Shown here piece by piece: positions 1 to 10,159 of a DNA stretch of 64,000 nucleotides (the stretch's first letter is position 1; each line of letters begins with the position of its first letter). Position numbers and translations under genes: made by a program. The notes beneath the pieces were generated by a model, which saw only the letters and a program-made list of their open reading frames with translations, was not told the origin of the DNA and made no database searches. Origin of the DNA: Euphorbia lathyris (lineage: Eukaryota > Streptophyta > Magnoliopsida > Malpighiales > Euphorbiaceae); assembly GCF_963576675.1 (NCBI RefSeq), contig NC_088917.1:11126001-11190000 (forward strand), written 5' to 3'.

Positions 1-3000
1 CCGAAAGACTTCAGAGCAGAGGTATCGATTTATCTTTCTCCTTCTTGAATACATTCAATGCTATAGCAGATTCAATCTGTTTAGAGGAATTTTAATTTTT
101 TTTTTTTTTTTTTTTTTTGTCTGTGGTGAAGGTTCTTTTCTCGGAGATGAATTCTACATCGAGTCCTGATACAGTTGAATTGCTTGGTTTCGAGGAGAAA
201 GGCGGGCTTCCTGTGGAAGCATTTGCTAAAGTTCAAGAGATTTTCAGCAATGTGGACTGGTCAGATACGAGACCTGATGCGGCTTTCAATATGCTCCAGC
301 ATATTACGACTCTCAAACAAAATTTGGAATGTGCGTCTCCGAGAAGAACAGATATAGCTAGGGTGCAAGAATCACCGATCGAAAAAGTTAAGTATAGATC
401 AAAACTAAAGGACTTGGAACTCACTAATCGGAATCCTGCATCCTTTTCTCCGTGGGAACAATTTATGCTATCTCCTACACGAGCTCCGAGTACAAATTTG
501 ATCAGGGAGAAGATTGAAGCCCAGGACCCGAAAACTACTGAACAAGATGCGAATTCAACTTTAAATTCCATTCAAAAGAAGGCTGATTCCCAGGATAGAC
601 AGGTGGCACTTCAACGAACGGCTCAATCAAAGATCATATCTCCACGAGTTTCGAAGAGTTTGCAACCTTCCCCGTTTAATAGCACACCTTCAAACCTCGG
701 CATCTCAGCTTTGTTGCAGGATCATGCCACGTCTAATGATAAGGAAGCCGGGTTACCACCGTCAGCAATTTCATCATCTTCTACCAATGTACAAAGACCT
801 ATGCAGATTAATCAGGTGTCTACTTTAAGGCCGTCGCAACCGGAACCAGCTTCCACCTTTTTTTCGGACAAAATTTCTGCTGCTGTTGCTTCTCCTCGAC
901 TAATTTCAACCGCAACAGATTCTTCAGAGATATCTTCAGATAGAAGCCACTTATTAAAAAGTTCCGATCTTTCCATCACGAAGTCATCCTCAATTCCTCC
1001 TTCCCCTTCCCCTCCTCTCCCTTCCTTTTCGGGTGAATCGCCTTCAGTGGCTGAAAGAGACGAATTGCCAGCAGCTGCAGGAAAAAAGGAATTGCCTTCA
1101 GCCACGGACAAGAAATTATTTTCCGCTCCTCCTCCCCCTCCTCCTCCTTGTCCACCGCCTCCACCCTCCTCTAAAATTGTTCCGGGACCTCCACCACCAC
1201 CTCCTCCTATATTGGGCCGTGTTAGTGTTGCTTCGGTGCTACCGCCGCCACCACCACCACCACCCTTTCCTAGTTCAGCTCAAAAGGGTTCCTCATTAGA
1301 TAGTCCTAAACAAGGTCCTCCTGCGCCACCGCCTCCTGCTCCTTCTCTGAAAGGTTTATCAAAACCCGGTGGTGCCCCTCTATCATCTGGAGTGGGGAAT
1401 GGAAATGTGCCTCCAGTTCCTGGACCACCTTCAGGCGGTTCGTTTTTTGCAAAGGGACGTAGCTTGTTACGTTCGAGCCCAAAATCTCTGGGTCAAGCTA
1501 AAAAGGCCAACTTGAAGCCCTATCATTGGTTAAAATTAACTAGAGCCATGCAAGGAAGTCTATGGGCCGAGACGCAAAAATCTGATGAAACTTCCAAGTA
1601 TGTATAGGAACTTCTGTCACTTCATATTACTACTTATATATATATATGTGTGTATGTGTGTGCGCGCGCGCGTATACAAACACACTATGATTATTGTTAT
1701 TATTATTATTACTTTTAACTATTGTTATGTTTTCTCCGTGTCTAGGCCCCCAGAATTTGACATGTTAGAACTTGAGAGTCTTTTCTCAGCGGCAGCGCCA
1801 AATACTGGTAGTGGTGGAAGCCCGAAATCGAATCGCCGCAAGTTGAAACCTGATAAAGTTCAGCTGGTATGAGCCTATTATCATTTATTGGTTGCCTTCT
1901 TTTTTTGTTCTTTTTCTTTTATTGCCATGGTTTTCTTAGAGGGCGAGCCTTGGCGTAACAGTAAACGTTGTTGTCGTGTGACCGAGAGGTCACGGGTTCA
2001 AGTCTTAGGAGTGGCCTCTTGCCAAAAAATTGACTGGGGAAGGCTTGCCCCCAATACACTCTTGTGGTGGGACCCCTACCGGACCCTCGTTTAGCAGGGA
2101 CGCGTAGTGCACCGCCCATGGTTTTCTTGGAGCATTACAAATGAAAATACCAAATGGTTCCTAATTTTCTTTTGAAACGCTTAATAAGTTTCTTGATTGA
2201 TTGAAATGATGTTGAAGAAAAAAAAATCACGAGAATAAGGCGAGTCAATAGTCCTTTGTTATCCAAATGCCAGATTGTTGGAACATATTCCAAGTGTATA
2301 TTAGCTAATGTGTGAGGATTTCCTGCTTGTAAATGAAAACGGTACAAAACCCGCGCTCCTTTTGATATGAAATTTTTCTTGCATCAACGTTTCTGTTCAT
2401 GCTAACAATAGGGCGGCCCGGTGCACTACGCGTCCCCGCTAAGCGAGGGTCCGGGGAGGGGTCCCACCACAAGGGTGGGCAAGCCTTCCCCTGCCAATTT
2501 TTTGGCAAGAGGCCGCTCCTAAGACTCGAACCCGTGATCTTTCGGTCACTCTGTTCATGCTAACAATATGTTAAATAAATTAGGAATGTTATAGGAAAAG
2601 GAACGGAAAAAGACGTGGAAAGTAATTCAAAGATTAGCATTTGCCTATGTAGATATTCTGAGATAAGATAGTTTCTTAATTCGACTTGTGATTCTCTTAG
2701 AGAGACCTTACTAGAGCCCTTTCGTCTTCTTGATTCTTTTTCCCCTTCTATTTGTACCATCTTCTTGATTCTTTTTCCCCTTCTATTTGTATCATTCTCC
2801 GTTTATTTTATTTCAAAACACAATAGGTTATCTATGAAGTATTCAGCTTTTTGTGTGCGTGTGTGTGCACGTGTGTTGGATGTTGTATACTTCTTAATAC
2901 AGCTAATTTTTATTTCGTTTTTCATCGGTGTTCTTTGGTTCTACAGATTGAGCTAAGACGGGCTTATAATTGTGAGATCATGCTCTCGAAGGTCAAAATT

Positions 3001-6000
3001 CCTATGTCTGAGCTAATGGTATGCTTAACTGTATTTAAGTATGATTCTTGTCTATACTTGTCAAAATAGAACTCGAGGTTGAGCAAATTTAGATTATGGG
3101 TCATATTCTTATGGATTTTCGTTGATATGGAGTATGGACTTTAATGTTACATAATGTAAAGTTCAAGGATTTTTATGACAAAAAATGAAGTTCAGGGGCC
3201 ATAATATTAGTAGCACTATAATTCAGGAACCATGGATGTATCTTACCCTACTCAATGATGATTTGCAATTTATTTTGGGGTAAATTACACCCGTGGCCCT
3301 TCAACTTTGGCCTTACTTTGTTTACGGCCTCTGAACCCCAATATAAAAGTCTCTTATGAAAGTAAACAACCTCAAAATGACCTTTGACAGTCTTAGAATG
3401 GAAAACTCGAAGAATTAAAGTTGTTTAGAACCACATTTTCCATGGAACCATGTTTTTTATTTTCCAACTCACAATTTTCGGAGTTTTCTCTCCTCACATA
3501 ACACTTAAATGACCTTAAAACTTAAAAGTTCATAAATTAAAGTTGCTTAAAATATCATTTCCATCAGCTCTACAATGGAGGATTACCTGCTGTCATGGAA
3601 CCGATTTAACTAAAAGCTCAAGCTGATAGTTAAAGATCCACTTCATATTAATATCTGACACACCCCCACACGCGAATGCCTACTGGGCTTGAAGCGTGCA
3701 CAAACACAGGCCCATGTGTTTGTGCACGCTTCAAGCCTAGTGGGCATTTGCGTGTGGGGGTGTGTCAGCTATTAATATGATGTGGATCTTTAACTATCAG
3801 CTCGACCTTTTGGTTCAAACTGTTTCATGACATGGTTTCATGACACCTGCCATTAGAGTGATAAAAGGTTAAGGGGCTTTTATCTTAGTAAAGCGCAAAG
3901 TTCAAAGACTTTTATGTTTGGTTTTGAAGTTCAGGGCCATAAAGAAAGTAAGAACGAGTAGAGCGACCATGAGTGTAATTGATCCTTAAATTCCACAACT
4001 TAAATGCTAGAGGTTGTAATCTGTTTAAACCGTTATACCATTTTCTTGCAGAGTTCAGTCCTTGCCTTGGATGATTCAGCTCTAGACATCGATCAGGTTG
4101 ATAATCTTATCAAGTTTTGTCCGACAAAAGAAGAGATAGAATTGCTCAAGGTATTGAAGAATATTTTCCAATTATTTGTTTTATTTTATAGAGAGCGAGC
4201 CTTGGCGCAACAGTAAACGTTATTGTCGTGTGACCAATAGGAGCAGCCTCTTGCCAAAAAAAAATTGGCAAGGGAAGGCTTGCCCCCTCTTTTTTATTTG
4301 TTTTATAGAAGACATCGCATATATCACCTGTTCATTATATGGTAAGAGTTTTATTATCTTTTGCACCTGTTGATTATTAGTACTTTTTCTTTGTTTTAAT
4401 GCCCAGGGTTATAACGGAGATAAGGAAAACTTGGGGAAGTGTGAACAGGTATCTTTGCAGGATTTTGACACAAAATTTTTGTTTCACATTTATGCTATGC
4501 GTTTGCGTTGTGAAGTCCTAGCAATTGGATTCTGCATTTTATACATAGTTATCAAAGGCGCGTTTTAGATGCAAAAGACACTAGTCTCCGGGCATGGTGG
4601 CTGAGTAGTTAAAAGGCAGGCTTTGTTTAAGAGACGTGCCCTTGAGTGCACCAATCTGAGCCTAGTGCCTTGCCATAGGTGCAAATTTAGAAGCTACACG
4701 GTGTTTTTCCAGAGTTACAAGTTAAAATAGGATGTTTTAATCTCAACCCTTTTCTGTCTATATAATCTACGGTACGGCTGAAATGAAATTAGAATAAAGA
4801 GAAATAAAAAGAAAGGAAAAGAAGATTTGAATGACAGAAATATCAGGGTAAATTACATACGTGGTGTACAACCTTTGTCTTATTTCACACTTTGTTGTAC
4901 AACCTTCAATTTTGCACACAAAAGTGTACAACCTTTTGGTGACCAGTAATTATGACCGGTCAACGCGAAGTTACACGCCACGGTCAATTTTGACTTTTAT
5001 GGAGGTCAAATTGCTGACGTGCCATGTTGACTTCGCGTTGACCGGTCACAATTACAGGCTGTACACTTTAATGGGAGTTCACCAAAAGATTGTACACTTT
5101 TGTGTGTAAAATTGAAGGTTGTACACCAAAGTGTGAAATAGGACAAATGTTGTATACCACATGTGTAATTTACCCGAAACATCGTAACCAAGCTGCAATT
5201 TTGAAGGAGAGAACCAACCATCACTTGTGATTTCATGCATTTTATCGTTAAGATTATAGACAATTGGATATGATTTAGTATTTAACTATTTGTTACATTT
5301 TAGAAATATTAATCGTTGTTATTTATGATTTATATATTATTTTTCCTTAGTGCATCTTGTGTCACTCAGGCGTGTGCTTGCGCCTAGACCCTAGGACCCC
5401 TTGCGTCTTGCGCCTTTAATAACTATGGGTTTTTAGTGTTTTCTGAATTGTCATATACACATCTTTTTCTCTGTGCACTTTGATTTTTAAATTATCACTC
5501 CAATTAAATGCCTTACGCGTTTTCATGGCAGTTCTTCTCGGAATTGATGAAAGTTCCACGTGTTGAGTCAAAGCTAAGAGTTTTCTCATTTAAGATGCAG
5601 TTTCATACCCAGGTCAGTCGATAATTTAGTTGTTCGTGATGGTTTTATAAAGTTTTACAATGTTATTAATTTGCCTTTATTCCGTACCGAAATCAGGTTT
5701 CTGACCTCAGAAAGAATTTGAATGTCGTAAATTCAGCTGCTGAAGAGGCAAGTTCATTCTTCTTTTTTGTTCTCTAGCTTCTTTAAGGCGTAAATTGCAA
5801 CGACCGTCACTAAAATTTGAGGTCTGTTTCACAATGGTCACTGAACTTCACTTTTGATTTCACTAAAGTCGTTCCGGTCAAGTTGTACAAAAACTCATTG
5901 GAATGTTGACGTGACACAAAAGACATACAATTGAATATATGTCATTTAAGCACCATGCCGACAAGGATGTGATTTTATTTTTATTTTTTTTTAAATGTGA

Positions 6001-9000
6001 CTTGGGATGTGCCATGTGGCACACACGTGGCAGCCACGTCAGCAGTAAAAGTAAGATACATCCTGTTCCATAATATTTGTCTTTTAAGGTTAAGGCATAA
6101 GAATTAAAAAATGTAATTAATTTTAACTAAAAATCTTTTTTATCCTTGTATTAATCGCATCCACTAATTAATTTTTATTATTCCTAAAATAAAAAGGCAA
6201 CTTAAATAGGGGTATATTTGTTAAAACATCAATTAATGTATATAGATTGAATCAAAACGTCAAATAATATGGAACAAAAAATATTTCTAGAAAGACAAAT
6301 ATTGTGTAACGGAGGGAGTAGTAAACTGTCTTTTGTACCATGTCCACATTCCAATGAGTTTTGTATACAAATTGGTCGGAATGATTTTATTGAAATCAAA
6401 TGTGAAGTTCCGTGATATTTGTGAAACATACCCTAAACTTCGATTACCGTCGCTGCATTTTAGCCCTTCTTTAAGTAAAGGAGTGTTTTTCTTACTTGTT
6501 ATTCATCTTCGATAATGTGTTCATCATCAGATCAGAAGCTCAGCCAAATTAAAAAAGGTCATGCAAACCATTCTCTCCCTCGGGAATGCTTTGAACCACG
6601 GAACTGCTCGGGGTAAGTTGCAAATCCGTTGATTCGAGTCTAGTTATAGAAAGATATAAATTCAGATATATGGTATGCTTGTCTTTACACGTTTTCTACA
6701 GTCTCCATCTGAGTTTTCGATTACCTGTTTGTGATATGTATTAGGGTCTGCTATCGGATTTCGATTGGATAGCCTCCTCAAACTCACAGATACACGAGCC
6801 CGGAATAACAAGATGACTCTCATGCATTATCTCTGTAAGGTATAATGTTACAACCTGCCTGTCAGCTTTTAATATGGAGTGGACCTTTAACTATTAGCTC
6901 GGGCTTTTAGTTCAAACGGTTCCATGACATGGTATCAGAGCCAGTGTGACCAAGTGGTCCAGGGTTCGATTCTTGGCAGCCCCATTTGTTGAGTTATTTG
7001 CAGGACATGGTAATTTGGGCCTGTGTTGTGCACGCTTCAAGCCCAGTGGGCATTCGCGTGTGGGGGTGTGTCAGATATTAATATGGAGTGGACCTTTAAC
7101 TATTAGCTCGAGCTTTTAGTTCAAACGGTTCCATGACACTGCCCTTATTCGCATACCTAGAAGTGCAGTTTCTGCTCCATAAACTTCTATTGTTGAGAGA
7201 TGAAACAAATGGGAAAACGGATATAGGAATAACCGGACCGTTTGTTCAATTCCATCTCACATTGTTTACTTGAATCATTGCGGATGATAGCTACTTGAGC
7301 TTTCCTAATTGCAAATTATTATCGTTTTGTAGGTACTTGCGGAAAAGCTTCCAGAGCTGCTTGATTTTGCGAAGGACTTAAGGAGCTTGGAGGCTGCATC
7401 TAAGGTGCTCTTTTTCGTTTTGTCCGTTTTATGAAAATACCCTATCGACGAATGTTTACCGATAGTTTGAGTAAATTACACCAATGGTATCTGAACTGTC
7501 ATAATTCACACTTTGGTACCTAGATTACATTTTGTCTCAAAAATATACCTGAAGTAACGATGACCGGACAATTTAGTATATTTTATCGGTCAATGGCCGG
7601 TCAATGCGAGTTTAACGAGTAAATTACACTAATGGTACCTGAATTTTACCCTAATTTACATTTTGGTACCTAGATTTCATTTTGTCCAAAAAATATACCT
7701 CAAGTAAAATGACTCAATATGTTAGTACATTTGACCGATCAGTGATCGGTCAACGCGAGTTTGTCCATTTTAAATGAAAAATTGAGACTCATCATACACT
7801 GAGTCCCAATGTTTAGTTGATGTTACTCGGTCACTAACCGATCAAATGAACTAAATTTTTTGATCATCTTTACTTGTGTTATGTTTTTAGGTTAAAATAA
7901 AATCCAAGTGTGAATTATGGTAAAGTTCAGATACCATTGATATAATTAACTCATCAAACTCGCGTTGATCGGTCATTAACCGGTAAAATATACTAAATTG
8001 TCCGGTCATCGTTACTTCAGGTTTATTTTTGGGACAAAATGTAATCTAGGTATCAAAGTGTAAACTAGGTAAAGTTCAGATACCATTGGTGTAATTTACC
8101 CCGATAGTTTACTAAATGCTATAGTTTCTTGCAGATACAATTGAAATGGTTGGCAGAAGAAATGCAAGCCATCAGTAAAGGGCTGGAGAAAGTTATGCAG
8201 GAATTGACTGCATCGGAGAACGATGGTCAAGTGTCGGAATTATTTTGCTCTGTAAGTCCGAGCATATGATCTAGTGTATGTTCATTAGCAGATTAATTTC
8301 CCATTATATGTTTGGAAACAGATTGATTTAGAGCATCCTTTATCTTCGTGGTGAAGTCGTTCGCTTTTCTGAATGTTTGCAGATCTTGAAAACACAACAT
8401 TGTTATTGAATTTTTAGTCTCTTTGAAATTTTCAGATGCTGAAGTCGTTCCTTGATTCGGCCGAAAGTGATGTACGGTCCTTGGCGTTGCTTTATTCCTC
8501 TGTGGTATGTATGAATCCCTCCTTCCCGCGCGTTTTCATCCTAAAACACACTCATTATCTGACTTTTTCGGATTCGAACGTTTCCAGGGTAGAAATGCAG
8601 ATGCATTGGCTCTTTATTTTGGAGAAGATCCCGTTCGTTGCCCATTCGAACAAGGTATTCCGACTTCAGCTTAGTCTGGTTCTCTATATTCTAATATTGA
8701 GCATTTCAGTTAATGCCCTTATAGCGATCCTGTGTCGAATTTGTTATACGGATAATGCTTTGCCACGTCATGATCCTTCGGGAAATGATGGTTACTTTTG
8801 CTTGTCACTCGAAATTAGAGGTGGCAATTTCGTGTTTCGTGTCAAAATCATGTTCTCTCAAATATATGTTCCATATGGTTTTATATGTTATAAATGCTAG
8901 AAAAATGATTTTCGTGTCAATCGGGTTGTCTCTGTAAATCGTGTTTTCGTGTCAGAAATTGCCACCCCTACTCGAAATGCCTGCAATTTAAGCTCTTGAT

Positions 9001-9331
9001 CCCTTGTCTATATGCCTTTAAATCTGTTGCATACTGGTTATTCTGCTGATTTCTAAAACGTCTCGCTCTGTGTTTTCATTCAACAGTCGTGTCTACACTG
9101 CTCAATTTCGTGAGGATGTTTGTTCGAGCGCACGGCGAAAACTGCAAACAGCTCGAATACGAAAAGAAAATGGCAGACAATGAAAAGATAAAGATGAACA
9201 ACGCTTCGAAAAAGGAGTCTGAAAACGAAAAGAAAATGGCAGACAACGAAAAGATAAAGATGAACAACGCTTCGAAAAAGGAGTCCGAAAAGTTGTTGCA
9301 GCCTCCTGTCAAGAGTGGGAGTGTTAAATGA
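1..9331 (+). CDS. FH18: Class II formin, FH18/FH20-like (5' partial, 14 exons in window)
   Basis: Formins nucleate and elongate actin filaments; plant class II members carry an N-terminal PTEN-like module, then proline-rich FH1 and FH2. Exons by splice sites and reading frame: 1-21, 132-1597, 1746-1866, 2947-3018, 4052-4150, 4407-4448, 5532-5612, 5697-5747, 6531-6612, 6745-6839, 7333-7404, 8135-8251, 8436-8504, 8588-8654, 9087-9331 (the first is only the tail of an exon). Bases 1-21 read PKDFRAE, the end of the PTEN C2 region, so the catalytic-like part is off the left edge. Proline runs (FH1) lie at about 1126-1430. FH2 starts with LKPYHWLKLTRAMQGSLWAE at about 1512 and continues through PTKEEIELLK, GNALNHGTARG, FEQVVSTLLNFVRMF. 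TGA at 9329. The last exon has a 22-residue tandem duplication and one intron is GC-AG. The match to Arabidopsis FH18 is from memory; FH20 or FH14 orthology is possible. Confidence 0.93.
96..118 (+). repeat. Poly(T) tract before a formin acceptor
   Basis: An uninterrupted run of about 23 T sits 14 bases upstream of the acceptor AAG at 129-131. It probably acts as an unusually long polypyrimidine tract and is likely to vary in length. Confidence 0.8.
1126..1430 (+). other. FH1 proline-rich segment of the formin
   Basis: Several runs of 6 to 9 prolines, mostly CCA, CCT and CCG codons, separated by short spacers. In formins this segment binds profilin-actin and feeds the adjacent FH2 dimer. The opposite strand is open here only because of the low-complexity codons. 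Confidence 0.85.
1635..1682. repeat. TA/TG/CG dinucleotide microsatellite in formin intron
   Basis: A compound alternating purine-pyrimidine tract: TA repeats, then TG/TATG, then (CG)n and TATACA. It lies directly after an exon end at 1597. Such tracts can adopt Z-DNA. Confidence 0.75.
1938..2116 (+). mobile_element. Au-type tRNA-derived SINE, full length
   Basis: Contains an A-box-like TTGGCGTAACAG and a B-box-like GGTTCAAGTC, followed by the Au body (GGCCTCTTGCC, GGTGGGACCCC, GCGTAGTGCACCG). It is flanked by the target-site duplication CATGGTTTTCTT (1926-1937 and 2117-2128), as expected for L1-type retrotransposition. It lies in a formin intron, sense to the gene. It is not a tRNA gene because no cloverleaf folds past the B box. 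Confidence 0.88.
2411..2550 (-). mobile_element. Au-type SINE, 5'-truncated, antisense in formin intron
   Basis: Reverse complement of the Au body, from the GCGTAGTGCACCG end back to just past the B box; the A-box head is missing, which is typical of aborted reverse transcription. Exact 18-bp target-site duplication CTGTTCATGCTAACAATA at 2393-2410 and 2551-2568. Confidence 0.88.
3145..3250. repeat. Half copy of a Mutator-like MITE terminal repeat
   Basis: The text resembles the right arm of the nearby MITE family (phrases such as GAAGTTCAGGGGCCATAA and ACCATGGATGTA, ending in TTACCC), but no left arm is seen. Probably a decayed remnant. Confidence 0.45.
3278..3985. mobile_element. Mutator-like MITE with long inverted arms, interrupted by a palindromic TRIM
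   Basis: Left arm starts GGGTAAATTACACCCGTGG; the right arm ends in an imperfect inverse, GAGTGTAATTGATCC. Arms of about 130 bp pair imperfectly. The 255-bp palindromic TRIM at 3591-3845 is inserted in the middle. I could not find a clear 9-bp duplication for this copy. Confidence 0.6.
3591..3845. mobile_element. Palindromic TRIM-like LTR element (head-to-head 3' halves)
   Basis: The left half is the reverse complement of a TRIM 3' half: LTR reading TGTCATGGAACC... to ...ATATCTGACA, then CACCCCCACACGCG. The right half is the same sequence in direct orientation, ending in a second LTR. The centre is about 3707-3713 (ACACAGGCCCATGTGT). The 5-bp duplication CCTGC flanks it exactly (3586-3590 and 3846-3850). 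The right end carries a short repeated terminus, TTTCATGACA TGG TTTCATGACA. No primer-binding half is present. Related to the normal TRIM at 6860-7138. Confidence 0.85.
4191..4290 (+). mobile_element. Au-type SINE with internal deletion
   Basis: Starts GAGCGAGCCTTGGCGCAACA, then jumps from GTGTGACCAATAGG to AGCAGCCTCTTGCC, so the B-box segment is missing, and stops after GGCTTGCCCCC. Similar TTATTTGTTTTAT-type sequence lies on both sides, an imperfect target-site duplication. Confidence 0.75.
4545..5426. mobile_element. TIR DNA transposon remnant (ATAGTTATCAAAGGCG ends)
   Basis: Left end ATAGTTATCAAAGGCG; right end CGCCTTTAATAACTAT is its near-perfect inverse. The arms continue with GCAAAAGAC against GTCTTGCG. 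The interior contains a second, nested MITE at 4846-5175. No coding sequence is recognisable and no clear target-site duplication was found. Confidence 0.65.
4846..5175. mobile_element. Foldback MITE, GGGTAAATT family, nested
   Basis: Arms of more than 120 bp (GTGTACAACCTT repeats and a GACCGGTCAACGCGAAGT segment) are inverted around about 5005. Ends are GGGTAAATT and AATTTACCC. Flanks GAAATATCA and GAAACATCG agree at 7 of 9 bases, consistent with a decayed 9-bp Mutator-type duplication. Confidence 0.75.
5748..5749 (+). other. Non-canonical GC splice donor (GC-AG intron 5748-6530)
   Basis: The formin reading frame requires the exon to stop after GAA GAG at 5747 and resume with ATC AGA AGC at 6531. 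The donor is AG|GCAAGT, the best-known form of a GC donor, and the acceptor is CAG at 6528-6530. No GT near 5748 keeps the frame and the family-conserved residues. Confidence 0.8.
5788..6466. mobile_element. Mutator-like MITE with 9-bp duplication, hosting a Stowaway MITE
   Basis: Exact 9-bp duplication TTCTTTAAG at 5779-5787 and 6467-6475. Inverted arms of about 150 bp include CATTGGAATGTTGAC and its inverse. It lies in the GC-AG intron of the formin. Confidence 0.85.
6059..6318. mobile_element. Stowaway-type MITE (Tc1/mariner)
   Basis: Right end ACGGAGGGAG followed by TA; the left end is a decayed inverse, CATCCTGTTCCATAATATTT, preceded by TA. Both arms contain GACAAATATT or its inverse. 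Nested inside the MITE at 5788-6466. Confidence 0.7.
6860..7138 (+). mobile_element. TRIM (miniature LTR retrotransposon), complete
   Basis: Two 70-bp LTRs (6860-6929 and 7069-7138) start TGTCAG, end CCATGACA and differ at 3 positions. Immediately inside the 5' LTR is TGGTATCAGAGCC (6930-6942), the initiator-Met tRNA primer-binding site. A G-rich polypurine-like GTGGGGGTG precedes the 3' LTR. Exact 5-bp duplication CTGCC at 6855-6859 and 7139-7143. Only 139 bp of non-coding interior, so it must be moved in trans. It lies in a formin intron, in sense. Confidence 0.92.
6930..6942 (+). promoter_or_regulatory. TRIM primer-binding site
   Basis: TGGTATCAGAGCC directly abuts the 5' LTR and is complementary to the 3' end of plant initiator methionine tRNA. 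The following 50 bases contain a B-box-like GGTTCGATTCT. Confidence 0.85.
7469..8101. mobile_element. Mutator-like MITE (GAGTAAATTACACC ends) with self-nested copy
   Basis: Exact 9-bp duplication CGATAGTTT at 7460-7468 and 8102-8110. Inverted arms of about 140 bp carry the phrases GGTATCTGAACT and GACCGGACAATTTAGTATA. A second set of the same arms, at about 7617-7952, sits inside. Lies in a formin intron. Confidence 0.85.
9161..9292 (+). repeat. 66-bp in-frame tandem duplication in the last formin exon
   Basis: Two near-identical 66-bp units start at 9161 and 9227. Each encodes 22 residues of the type EKKMADNEKIKMNNASKKES. They extend the charged C-terminal tail after FH2, which is predicted to be coiled coil. 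The units differ by only a few bases (for example AAT/AAC and TCT/TCC), so the duplication is fairly recent. Confidence 0.9.
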
Positions 9332-9850
9332 ATCAAGTCCTGTAAATATATGCCATAGTTTACCTTTTAAAAAACAGAAGAGGTTCTCATTCTCACACAG
9401 ATAAAAACACGTCAACAACGATTGTGATGCGCGTCGGAAGGACCGAAACACAGCTTAAACGAGACGAATTTTGTACAGAAAAGAAGCATTTTAGCTTGCA
9501 ACAACAAGAATAAGCAATTGCGGAAATGAAGGCCTTAATGGCAAGGGAGCCTGAATTCGCGTTCTGTTGAGTGTTACTTCGATGTGTGCAGATAACGGTT
9601 ATATCTATTGGTTTCGGAGCAGAAATGGCGGTGGCACGAAGCCTGCTCGACCGGCCATTAGCAAGTATCTCAAGAATTTTTGGTGTAAAAATATTTTGTA
9701 ATGTATACCTTGTTTTCCATAACTTATGGACAGTAGGTTAAAAGAAGGTTATATTGGTTGTTTTGTATATTAAAATCTTAGTGATGTAAATGTTTCAATG
9801 TAGTTTGTAACTAACAATACATTAATGAGAGATTCAATAGTATAATTAGT
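9332..9850 (+). other. Probable 3' UTR of the formin and downstream spacer
   Basis: No coding frame. AT-rich with several AATAAG/AATACA-like hexamers (for example about 9510 and 9817) but no single convincing poly(A) site. Assigned to the 3' UTR only by position. Confidence 0.4.
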
Positions 9851-10159
9851 GTTCGTTTGGTTCTATTTTTTAGAACGATAAAATCAGAGGTGTTTGTTAA
9901 AATTTTGAAACAACTGATTTTGACCGAAAAATCGACCAATATCTATGACCTGTGAGCAACAACAAATAGCAAATAGAAACAGATGAATTATACGGGGTTT
10001 TAATGTTTTTATATAGTATTAGGAATGCAATACACGACTTGAGAAAACGATATGAAGCAACTATGAATTGAGGGGATTAATATCTTTTAGTTCGGTTAGG
10101 AGTATATATGTTTAGGGAGTTCTTATATTAAGCATCAAGTCTTCCTTGTCATTTCGAGG

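Noticed and set aside
976..1164. Open frames on the - strand over the formin FH1 region
   Set aside because: They arise from proline-codon low complexity; the + strand frame carries conserved FH1/FH2 text.
1948..2000. A/B-box sequence that could be read as a tRNA gene
   Set aside because: Matches the head of the Au SINE, with TSDs and SINE body following.
6936..6990. tRNA-like segment inside the TRIM (GGTTCGATTC)
   Set aside because: No complete cloverleaf or acceptor stem is visible, and the context is an LTR element.
8436..8900. 154-codon open frame
   Set aside because: Only its first 23 codons are a formin exon; the rest reads through a GT donor into intron and a second exon out of frame.
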